In this document: positions 46,986 through 55,706 of the stretch, in pieces
Layout of the letters: each line of letters begins with the position of its first letter
Position numbering within the stretch: position 1 is the first letter of the stretch
Assembly (NCBI RefSeq): GCF_010093535.1
Contig: NW_022985213.1
Location: 305,082 to 369,081 of the forward strand
Direction of reading: 5' to 3'
Source: Lindgomyces ingoldianus
Taxonomy: Eukaryota > Ascomycota > Dothideomycetes > Pleosporales > Lindgomycetaceae
Length of the DNA: 64,000 nucleotides
Program-made: the position numbers and the translations under genes
The notes under the pieces: model-generated
Databases searched by the model: none
What the model was told of the DNA's origin: nothing
What the model saw: only the letters and a program-made list of their open reading frames with translations

Positions 46986-48393
46986 CTACTCCTCTCTTTA
47001 TAAACTAATAGCCTTTATTAGTAATTATAGTAAAACATATTACTATCTTTTCTTTTATTTTTAAACTAAATTAGGTTTAATTTAGCTAGGTGTTTTTATT
47101 GTAAAATATTTTTTATACTACTAGCAGTGTTCTCTAAACTAAATGCTACACATGTAGTTATTAATTATTAAGGTAGTAAAAGTAACTTATTAATTAAAAA
47201 TAATTTAAATAGAATAATAAAGTCTTTTTTATAAGTCTTTCTTTTTAGATTATATGCTGTAAAGTAGGCTACTATAGCTTTAAAAAAGTTTACTTAGGTA
47301 TGTTTAAAACTATAGTTTAGTACTTATAGGCTAAAAGAAAGCTTCTTTTATAAGTAGAAAGACTAATTTAACTAAAATACTTTTTTCTTAATAGTTACAC
47401 TAATAAAGCGCGCTTTAAATATAAAAAAACACTTTCTTTTTATTTATTTTAAAAGTTTAGAATGCTTATTATACTTTAGTTTTTTTTTTAACTAGTAATA
47501 AAATAAGCTTATAAAAGCTTTATTATATTCTTTACACTTTTAAAATAAAACTAGTCTAATTTAGCTGGGTATCCTAGCTCTAGATAATCCTTTGTAATAC
47601 TAGCTATATGTCTCTATATTAACGCTATGTGTGCGCGCTTACTTTAATAGTAGTCTAAATTAATGTTAAGTCTATCTATAATAAAGGCTTACTATTATTT
47701 AAACATAAGTGCTTTACTATCTATAAGAATTTTAATTTTAAGTATATATTTAGTAAAGTAAATTTACTAGGTCTAAAAGGTGCCTAAAAAGTCTTTTACA
47801 CTTAAGGTAGTAAAAGTAGTATAAAGTGTTATTAAAAGTAATTTAGTAGTTAGTAAAAGTTAACTAGTAGTTTTTAGCTAAATTAGCTACTTAAGCTATA
47901 CTTATAATTAAGTAATCTAATTATTAATAAATATAATGCTAGAGGTTAACTTTAAATTAGGTAAAAGTATAGCTTTAAGTGCTGCAGAAGTAAGTTTAGC
48001 TATTAATATAAATTATTAACTAACTTTAAAGAGCTTGCTTTAGCTAAAGTGTATTTTAGTTTTAAAATTAAAAAGTAGTTAGTTAGACATTAGCCGCTAC
48101 CCTTAATTCTACTAAGTTATTAGTAGTCGTTAAGTTTTTACTTTAGTGCACTTTATATAACTTTTTTAAAAGTAATTTTAATTATTAAGAATAAAAAGTT
48201 CTAAACTTAAAAGCTTTAGTTAATAAAAGTTTCTAGTATCTTATTTATAAACTAAATAGTTTAATATAATAGTGTGTAAGTATTATAACCTAAACTAAAT
48301 TAGACACGTCTTAGGCTTAAATATAATTAAATAAATAATTAGTATAATATTATAATAAAGCTATTACTAGTAAAAGTAAGTTTTCTAATATAA

Positions 48394-48722
48394 TGTAATA
48401 GCACAGGCAAGACAATAGGTCTAAATGCAGTAGAAATCTACTTAGAGGCATATAAGAGTGCGTAGGGACTTAATAACCTAGGAACTCTATTAACACCTAT
48501 AGGCCTTATATAAAGAATATTAGAAAACTACTAAGCTAGCTACAGAAGAGAGGTGCAACTAAATACATAGGGGAATAGAGGTAACAGCAGGGGGCAGGGC
48601 AGAGTTGGGGCCAGGTTGAGTCAGGGTCGGGGCTAGGCCGAGTCAGGGTTGGGGCCGATACAGGGACCCTTCGGATAGGTTCTGGGCGACCCGAGATGGA
48701 ACGATTCATGAGAATCGTTACA
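48394..48722 (-). repeat. 5' LTR of the deleted B relative (right copy)
   Basis: Inner left half mutated (TGTAATAGCACAGGC, GGTCTAAATGC), outer right half intact (GTCGGGGCTAGGCCGAGTCA, GAACGATTCATGAGAATCG). Confidence 0.9.
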
Positions 48723-49238
48723 CTTCTAGAGATAGAGGAGACACGCCGTGCCTGATGCGCGGTGCTGGAGCGCGAGACGGTCGCCTCCGCAGAGGTGGCT
48801 GCTGCTTATCGCCGCGAGGCCTAGGCCTCCTAGGAGAGGGCAGATGTGTTAGCTAAGAAGACCTAACTAGAGAAGCTGCTCTAGCTGCTCTAGGATCGCC
48901 AGACGAGGTATATTGCAGGGGACCTCTTGTCAATAGACAAAATTAAAGCTCTTAAGGCAGAGGCAGCTAGCCTGCTTGCTTCTTAGCCTACATTATTATC
49001 TACAACTGTTATTTTATTAGCTACATTACTACTACATAATGTTTCTAGTAGTACAACTTTGCTTAGTAACTTTAGCGCTTTATTACTTAAATAGTTTTCT
49101 TTAACTAAGGATAATAAAAATAGGCTAGCGCTTTTAAAGTATTTTTTAAATTATTAAAAAGTTTCTAAGTGTTAAATAGAGTCTTTTAGCTAGCTGCTTA
49201 TAGTATAAGCACTTAAGTAGCAAGAGTAAGAGTAGGGT

Positions 49239-50639
49239 TGTTACAATCCCTGCTGCCGGCTTATTCTAGCGGCACGCTGGGCCGAGGAGGAGATGGGGGT
49301 AGATTAGGTGTGCAGAGTCCGCAACGGGTGTACAGTCCGCCTAACCTTAGCTTAGGTAAAGAAGGATAAGGCTAATTATAATTTACCCTACAACAGCAGT
49401 ATAAGGTGCCTAGGTTAAATAGTCTGTAGACAGGATTAGAGGTATATATGTTGCGTAGAATATACAAATAGTATTACACTTATTATAAAGTAATAATGCT
49501 ACTTAGTCTATGTAATAGATAAACAAAACTTTAATTACACCTCTTTTACATAGTTTATTGCCTTTAGCTATATACATAAAGTTATAAAGAGTGATCGCAG
49601 GTGATTGCAAGTGATCGCAGGCGATCGCAAGTGATCTCCTGCGCGCACCTGCACGCACTTGCGCTCGCTTGCGCTCCATTGCTAGCCTTTTATTAAAGAC
49701 TGCATCCGCCTGCTAGCTAGTCTGCCATGACTACCTATTCCTTGTCTGTTAGGTCACGTGCTTCTTTCTTTTTTATTTATTACTTTATTACTTATCTAGA
49801 TTAGTAATAGAAGGCTAGCCTTATAGACTTACTGTTTATTTATGCTAGAGGTCCTCTACAGTCCTTATAGCACAGCACATGCAATGCTTTAGCAGAGGCT
49901 CTAGCTCTTGTGCTGCTGCTGCTAGCAGAGGGGGGCTAGGCAAGTAGGTAAGGTAAAGAGTCACTGCAAAGCTAGCCTAAGCAGACGTATATTTACTTAA
50001 TGCTATGTCTAATAGCTATAGCAGAAGAGGTAGGCTGCTAGCTATGTAGGAAGCTGTTAAGGAGGGCCTAAGCTAGAATACTAGGCTGCCTAAGGTAAGC
50101 ATCTGCAGCTGTACAGACTGTAAGCGCTGCTGCTTAAGCAGGGGCCCTATAGAGCCGTGGATAAAGCTGTGGAGCTACTAAAGTAAACTACAGTAGTACT
50201 CTTTATAGCTTAAGGTAATTAAGGAAATTAAGCGCATAGCTTAAGCATAAAAGACTAGTAACAAGGCTACTATGTAGTAGGTAAACTTCTAGCGGCAGCC
50301 GCTTAGATGCTTACTAGACTACCTCTGCACGCAGCTTAGAGCATCTAGGAAGGAGAGGGGGTAGTCTTTATAAAATACTAGTACTAATAGTATATATATA
50401 TGTGTATAGAATATAGGCGTTGTTGTATACATGTCTAATCTCTAGATTTAGCTAGTAGCAGCTATGTAGCTAGCGCCTCTTCTACCTGCGCTTAGCGCTG
50501 GGCTAGCAGTCCCTATTTAGCGCAACAACGCTGCAGTGCTGCAGCAGCCTAGCAGTTTGCTAGCAGGCAAAAAATCAGGTTCTGCACAGGTAGCGGCGTA
50601 GATATTACCCATAGAGGGGTAGCTGTTAACATAGGTGGA
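49239..50639 (-). mobile_element. truncated LTR element F (D-like LTR and 3' interior)
   Basis: Begins TGTTACAATCCCTGCTGCCG like the D-family LTR and shares AGAGGTATATATGTTG and the CTACTTAGTCTATGTAA segment with it. A cluster of GTGATCGCAGGTGATTGCAA-type repeats lies at about 49590-49680. The LTR's end and the partner LTR were not found. It inserted into the E interior and ends near the pseudogene at 50640, where composition returns to normal. Confidence 0.55.
50005..50363 (+). pseudogene. Cys-rich frame in element F, Trp codons mutated
   Basis: From ATG 50005 to TAG 50361-50363 one frame of about 119 codons reads MSNSYSRRGRLLAM.EAVKEG, then SICSCTDCKRCCLSRGP and IEPWIKLW, with all interruptions being TAG or TAA, many likely former TGG. 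The position next to a 3' LTR on the strand opposite the presumed gag-pol matches the accessory frames in I, D and E, but the sequence is different. Dead copy; function unknown. Confidence 0.5.
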
Positions 50640-51262
50640 AATCATTTGGAAAGATCGACATCATTGTCTTGAATGCCGCGGTCATGGGCAGTAAGCCGTT
50701 GGCGGAAATCGATGAGCAGTTCTTTGATGACCACATGAACGTCAATGTCAAGGGACAGTTATTCCTTGTCAAGGCAGCTGCTCCACTTCTCACTTCGGGT
50801 ACGTTTCTCTCTTACATTCTTGTGACGTCTATTCTCATTTAAAGATTCTACTATACAGGTTCCTGAATTATATTCCTATCTTCGTCACTTACGAGATTGT
50901 CCTTAGTCTTACCCGACGCACTAGTCTACATCGCTACCAAGGGCGCCATCGAGCAAATATTCGCGTGCCCTTGCCGAAGACTTTGGCGTCCGGGGCATTA
51001 CCGTCAACACCATTTCTCCCAGGCCCACAGACACAGACCTTTTCCGCTAGGGGAAGCCCGAAAGTACCATCAATTACATTGCCAGCCGAGCTCCGTCCAA
51101 TAAGTTGAGTCATCTAGATGAGATAGCCCCGGTCGTTTCCTTCCTTGCAAGTCCTGCAGCAGACTAGACTAATGGACAAAACATTCTGGTAAATGGGGTG
51201 AGCACCGCTATTTCCGGAATGCAACCTTTGAAGTTAATTCATTTCAGGGTTACGTTGTGTAA
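50640..51262 (+). pseudogene. short-chain dehydrogenase/reductase pseudogene, 5' truncated
   Basis: Exon remnant 50640-50798 reads FGKIDIIVLNAAVMG (N-A-A-x-x-G site of SDRs) and HMNVNVKGQLFLVKAAAPLL. Intron 50799-50858 (GTACGT..CAG). The next exon has IIFLSSSL, then VYIATKGAIEQI with the catalytic YxxxK. After this a frameshift near 50965 is needed to continue ALAEDFGVRGITVNTISPGP. The last intron is 51198-51247, then GGYVV and stop at 51260. Defects: missing N-terminal Rossmann TGxxxGxG part (cut at the transposon border), stop TGA where Trp is plausible after GS (50862), the frameshift, and TAG stops at 51047 and 51165. A classical SDR, nearest in style to FabG-like/versicolorin reductase-type enzymes; substrate unknown. 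Confidence 0.82.
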
Positions 51263-52574
51263 AAAATAGGTCGAGTTTTCGTACATATCTCATTTCAGAC
51301 CGTCGGTTAAATGACCGTAACGAATTATCACCGCTTACAATAAACGAATGCAAATGGAGATATCACAAGAGCGGCACTTACGCTTGACAATATTAAAATA
51401 AGGCAATTGACGAAGAGTATAGTAAGGAGCAATTTAGCATGTAACCGACAGAGGTGCCGACGCTTCCTGCTCTCGTCTGATCTGAGGGCAAGGAGACAAT
51501 AAGCTTATACCGTTATTAGACGGGAGAACCTGCTGGATTGATATTAACCATGGTCACTACCGCTTATTATGCCGGAGACCGTATCATGTAGAGGAGATAG
51601 ATAGGGGGGTGGGTTCTCGGCGGCTATTTGTGCTCGGGAAGGGTTGAGGTTCTGCCAGCATTAAACTTGGCGTTGCTTAGTGGGTTGTTGCTGAGTCCTG
51701 TGGAGCATCTGGTCACTGTGATGTCTCTTTAGATGTTCTGTGTACATTTGGTTGTGTCTTGTATGTGCTGGAGGATTTCATCCAACCCAGTTTGCTGCAG
51801 CCCCTTACCTTTAAGGATGATAGTGGATGCGACGTACGATTAGACTACGATCTAAGGTACTTGATTCTGTCAGCCTTTTCTTGCTGCTTGTAATTGATTG
51901 CATCCTTCTCTAAGGTACGTGGCATGTTCGTGCTCGGGTCTATTAGTCACGATCTAGGCGCCATTCCTCTGAATTCACGTGTTTAGAACGCGTTAATTGA
52001 ATTAATTGCACTTTGTATTACTAGTTTACAATGGGATTTATCCTCAGCTAAGCTGCGACCCAAAAGTATATCGAGGATAGTTTCCTCTAATACACATCTG
52101 AGCAAAGAATACAACACGGTAGCCGACAAGAAGGCAGAAGTCTCAAGTAATTACGTAAGTAATTAAACAAGAAGAAACTAACAGCTTGCTTCATTCTTAT
52201 GCTGTAAGAGGTATCAAGCAGGAAGCACGAGGCACAGAGAGGGAATGCAGGATAGGGGGTGTGTAGCAGAGCTACGAGAGAGAGTAAACCTTAGGGTCGG
52301 AGGCAGAGGTACAGAGGCCCAGGAACCTATATACCCCGTGCCAAGCCCAGGGTACTCAGGGGTTGGATAGCTGTAACATAACCGTGACATATACCTTCTT
52401 GCCTATGCGAAAGAACAGCCTATTAAGCAGTTCTATAATGTCTAGAGTGTGTGTTAAATCTTTGTTTGTAATACTAAGTTTAGAAAAGAACGTGTTTGCA
52501 AATTTGCCTCTGCTATTAGACGTTTAGGCTAATACGCAGCTATCTAATCTTCTCTTTTCTACTGAGGCAGAACC
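51263..52574. other. intergenic, no supported gene
   Basis: GC-normal DNA between the SDR pseudogene and the phosphotransferase gene. Only short frames. The segment 52130-52390 has A/G-rich runs and could be an old repeat, but no second copy is in the window. Confidence 0.45.
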
Positions 52575-53527
52575 CTATGCCAACGCTGCTGTTGTTAAGC
52601 CGTAGATGATGCTCTTTAGTTGTACGACCTTCTCTGCTTCAAACGGGATATGTTGGAGTAGCAGCTGTCCAAAATCCTGGAATTGGTGCTGTCTAGCAAT
52701 CGCCGCGGCTTCAAAAACTTCAGGGTAGGACCCAGAGAACGCCCAGTCAATCAGCCACGCTTGGCCCAGCGGATCTATGACGATGTTCCGAGGCGTAATA
52801 TCCTGGTGTGTGAACACGAAGCGCTTGAATACGAATGGAGGAGCAGAGTCTGGGATTTGGCGGAAGCGTTTGCAGACAGATAGCTTGTGGTTAAACCATT
52901 CTTCAATCGCGTCGCAGTTTTTGAAAGGTCCTGCTCCGTAGTCAGAGAACCACATGCCCTGACATGGGCCCCCACCTACAGGGCCTGCGAAGTCGAGGGG
53001 GTGAGATTGTAGCTGGTTTACCATGTTGGCAATTTGAAAGACCACATTTTCGCGTTGATCATGAGTGAGATGGGCCCACCGGTCAGCCAAGCAGTCGCCG
53101 TGAATGTAGTCCATAACAATGTATCCGCGGGTCTGGTAGTATCCACCATTTGGGTCAGCGGTATTGAAACTTCGATACACGGTAGGTAGGCGTATATTAG
53201 TTGACTCAGCAACGAGCTTCATATTCTCCGCTTCCGAGGGCAAAACAGATGTGCCACCTTTTAGTACTAGGTTCTGCGATAATCGAACAACGGCGGTGCC
53301 TCCAAGCTTGTGCAGTATCGGTGCCGTCTCCAGCAGTGCAATAAGAGTCTCGTTAGATACAGTGTCTAGATTAATATCGTCAAGTGGAAAGTGGGTTGAG
53401 GAATCTCTACTGGCCGGCTTTGACGATAACATTAGAGTTAATCAACATAGACGGACTTGTGGCTTACATCACTAACAGGTGTCCAAAAGTCTGGGATTTT
53501 CGTAGTCGCACAGTTTATGTCGTCCAT
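52575..53527 (-). CDS. APH-like phosphotransferase (kinase-fold) protein
   Basis: Preferred two-exon model of 300 residues: exon 1 53527-53468 (MDDINCATTKIPDFWTPVSD), intron 53467-53418 (50 nt, GTAAGC..CAAAG), exon 2 53417-52575. A single-exon model starting at 53432 (285 residues) is the alternative. Motifs (two-exon numbering): LVLKGG with the likely nucleotide-binding Lys at about 73; hinge YIVMDYIHGD at about 119-128; catalytic loop FTHQDITPRNIVID with H224, D226 and N231; metal-binding Asp in LIDWAFSG at about 244. This is the aminoglycoside phosphotransferase/choline-kinase fold, a large fungal family mostly without known substrates. The frame is intact with no RIP-type stops although it sits between two transposon blocks. 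Likely cytosolic; no signal or membrane segment. Confidence 0.82.
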
Positions 53528-54228
53528 GATGCTCGGTAGTCAGAGTCTGGCGGACAAAGAAGTTGGGATCGAGTTGGGTCGAATTTAGGGGGTTGTAGTA
53601 AGGTTAGTTGAAAATCTGAGCGTGCGCTTAGTTCATAGTCGCGCCGCCCAGACTCGGAACAACAAACTCCGAAAGCGGCGAGGCAGATCACGACAACGGC
53701 GCAATACTCTTGTCGGGTTTCAATTCTAGCTAAAGAAATGAGAGCATCCTGTTGCTAACATTACGCAGTAAGCAGCTTAGTTTCTACATCTAATTTCCCA
53801 GGCCAAGCTAGGGTTAAGTACTAAGGGAATTGTAATCCGTAACGGTACATATGTTACATTTCTTGGCAACGTCCCCACCTTTTCAACACAGCTTCAACCG
53901 ACTGCCTTTGGTAAGAGAAAAGTCAGTCTCACACCCTATTACATGCCTCCCCTTTTCTTTCCCTTTGCTCGTCCCCACCTAGTATAGCCCTTTGTTGCAG
54001 CGCTGCCCACTTTCCCTCTTAGCCAAATCGCGCTGGTGGTGCTCCAACCCCGGGCAGTCTGTTGTAAATATAGAGGTAGTGTAAGCATGCAGCTATGTAG
54101 GAGCCTTATGAAGTAAAACGTGTATTGTCGTACCTAGGAGCTCAAGAGAGCTCTAGGGTAACTATATTTATCTCAGCTAGCTCAGCCGGGGTGAGGAGAG
54201 AACCGAGGACGCACAAACCACCATGCAT
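53528..54228. other. upstream region of the APH-like gene, no gene seen
   Basis: GC-normal. It should contain the APH-like gene's promoter. From about 54060 it includes sequence hosting a solo LTR; the segment before it (GTAAATATAGAGGTAGTGTA) may itself be repeat-derived. Confidence 0.45.
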
Positions 54229-54432
54229 TGTCACGGTCGGCATGCTCAAGCTACAAGCAAGAGGTAGTGTAACTCAACTAGATTAAACTAAGGAGCAGAG
54301 GAGCTGCTCTGCGAGTTTAAATATACATGTGTGCCCCCTGCCAAGGCGCTACTTGTAGCACTAGCGTGCTACTCGTTGCGCAAGCGAGGGAGCTGATGCC
54401 GCAGAGCATGTGAGGCGGTACACGCCGTCACA
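54229..54432. repeat. solo LTR, family G-like
   Basis: 204 bp, TGTCACGGTCGGCATGC to ACGCCGTCACA, perfect TSD TGCAT (54224-54228; 54433-54437). GC-normal. Terminal similarity to 59834-60048 (TGTGACGG). Confidence 0.8.
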
Positions 54433-54913
54433 TGCATAATACTACTCTAAATAGAGTATGGCCCGGGGGTTAGCAGTTTTTAACCCTCCTAAGTAGCGTT
54501 TCTATCCTTAGCTGTCTAAGAGGCTTTTGTAATTATCCCTATAAATTAACCTGCTTTAAGAGCTAAATACAATGTTGTAATTAATAATAGTATAATAAGT
54601 TTATTATTAATAGTTGTTAAAATTTAATATAATGTATAGATTTATAGTTAGTTTTAATTAAGCTTATTTTTAATAAAATCTAAAGAGCTTAAAGGCACTA
54701 AAGATCTAAATATATGTAAAAAAAATAACTTATCTATACTCTAATTTCACACGCTACACAGAACCCCTCTCTAAAAACATCTGCAACTACTATATTCTAT
54801 TACGCTAAACCTAGTACGCTGTATATTATTACTGCTATAAAACACTTTTAGTTCTTAAACTATAAAAAATTATGTTAAGTGTTAATTTTTAGTATAGTAG
54901 ATAATTTATTAAG
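54433..54913. other. start of second AT-rich block
   Basis: Composition falls sharply to AT-rich after about 54550; no feature recognised before the LTR at 54914. Confidence 0.5.
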
Positions 54914-55515
54914 TGTTACAGTCTACAGTTGGACCGACGTAACTCCACCCGAAGTGCTCTACAATCTAGCCAGGTTGGGGCAGAGCTCGTTTACAGACTA
55001 ATTAGAAGACACGGAGGCAGCGCAGCTGCCTAAGATTATAGAGGAATGCGGTATCTAATAAGCAAGCAGCTAAGCTTGCTAAGGCAAGCTTCTATAAGTT
55101 CTAACAAGCTTACTAAAAGGATAATAGTAAGAGCTTGCAAGAACTTACGCTAACTTGTTCTTAGCACTATTAGACAAGTATATAGTTTTAGCTTAAACAA
55201 ACCTTTAGAAGGTGTGTTTAACATTTAGTTTATTTTTTACATAGACTAAGCAGTATTTTAGCTTTCTAATAAGCTGCAATACTATTTGTATATCTTGTAA
55301 CATATATACCTCTAATTCTAACTAATAGAACTGTTTAACCTAGCCTTTATACTACTGTTATAGAGACAAACTACAATCTAGTCACCCTACCTTACTCTAG
55401 TAGCCTATTAGCTATTACGTAGGACTGTACACCCTACTGTTAGCCCCTTGCATTCCGCTCTACCCCTTAGGGATATTATTAACCTGCATGCGTTTAGAAA
55501 GCAAGGATTGCAATA
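54914..55515 (+). repeat. 5' LTR of plus-strand Gypsy D2
   Basis: About 602 bp, TGTTACAGTCTACAGTTGG to GCAAGGATTGCAATA. This is the inverse of the Gypsy D LTR as it lies at 31703, matching D2's opposite orientation. It is followed by TTAAACACTAC, which also adjoins the 5' LTR of D (inverse, at 38770-38781), confirming LTR/interior junction and family. Confidence 0.85.
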
Positions 55516-55706
55516 TTAAACACTACACACTCTTAGAAAGTATAACCTCTTAACGCAACTTTAATTCTAACATAGCCTATACAGCTCTATTAGAATTAAC
55601 AGAAATTTTAACTATAAATAAAAGAGTTGTAGCTTAGTAAATTAACAGTATCTAGGATAACATTAAAGAACTTTAACAAATTAGTAATAAAGTTACTAAA
55701 CTAGTA

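Larger units (their letters stand above)
46657..48722 (-). mobile_element. internally deleted Gypsy B relative
   Basis: 2,066 bp with 329-bp LTRs at 46657-46985 and 48394-48722, perfect TSD CTTCT (46652-46656; 48723-48727). The 1.4-kb interior matches only the 5'/gag region of Gypsy B (for example 12263-12330 and 21840-22010), in inverse orientation. No RT or integrase, so non-autonomous. The LTRs are longer than other B LTRs because of a GC-rich block of about 22-bp repeats. Confidence 0.88.
46496..49000 (+). pseudogene. antisense accessory frame of element E, split by a Gypsy insertion
   Basis: From the ATG at 46496 the frame reads MCPYRPYYSLHTECV, then NKCVECVRKGSC (C-x2-C-x5-C). It is interrupted after RDRLRVLL by the element 46657-48722 and resumes at 48728 with an Ala/Glu/Arg-rich probable coiled coil (VASAEVAAAYRREA) and YIAGDLLSIDKIKALKAEAA. 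Stops sit where Trp/Gln would be expected. It is the best preserved copy of the Cys-cluster protein in the window and aligns with the frame at 32500-32990. Function unknown; perhaps nucleic-acid binding. Confidence 0.62.
9046..50639. other. AT-rich RIP-mutated transposon island
   Basis: Nearly all of this stretch is AT-rich with very frequent TAG, CTA, TTA and TAA and few CpA/TpG. Long frames vanish. Where transposon proteins can be followed, expected Trp and Gln codons read as stops. Paired copies of the same LTR differ almost only by C/T and G/A. Together these are the marks of RIP. GC-normal patches inside correspond to young solo LTRs or outer LTR halves. No host gene was found in it. Individual elements are listed separately. 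Confidence 0.9.

Noticed and set aside
49590..49680. Direct GTGATCGCAGG repeats as a CRISPR-like array or replication origin iterons
   Set aside because: Units are short, contiguous and degenerate without spacers, and lie in a D-type LTR element; best seen as an LTR minisatellite.
54909..55520. TTAAG/TTAAA flanking the LTR at 54914-55515 taken as a duplication, i.e. a solo LTR
   Set aside because: The sequence to the right (TTAAACACTAC) also adjoins the 5' LTR of Gypsy D, so it is element interior and the LTR is the 5' end of a longer element.
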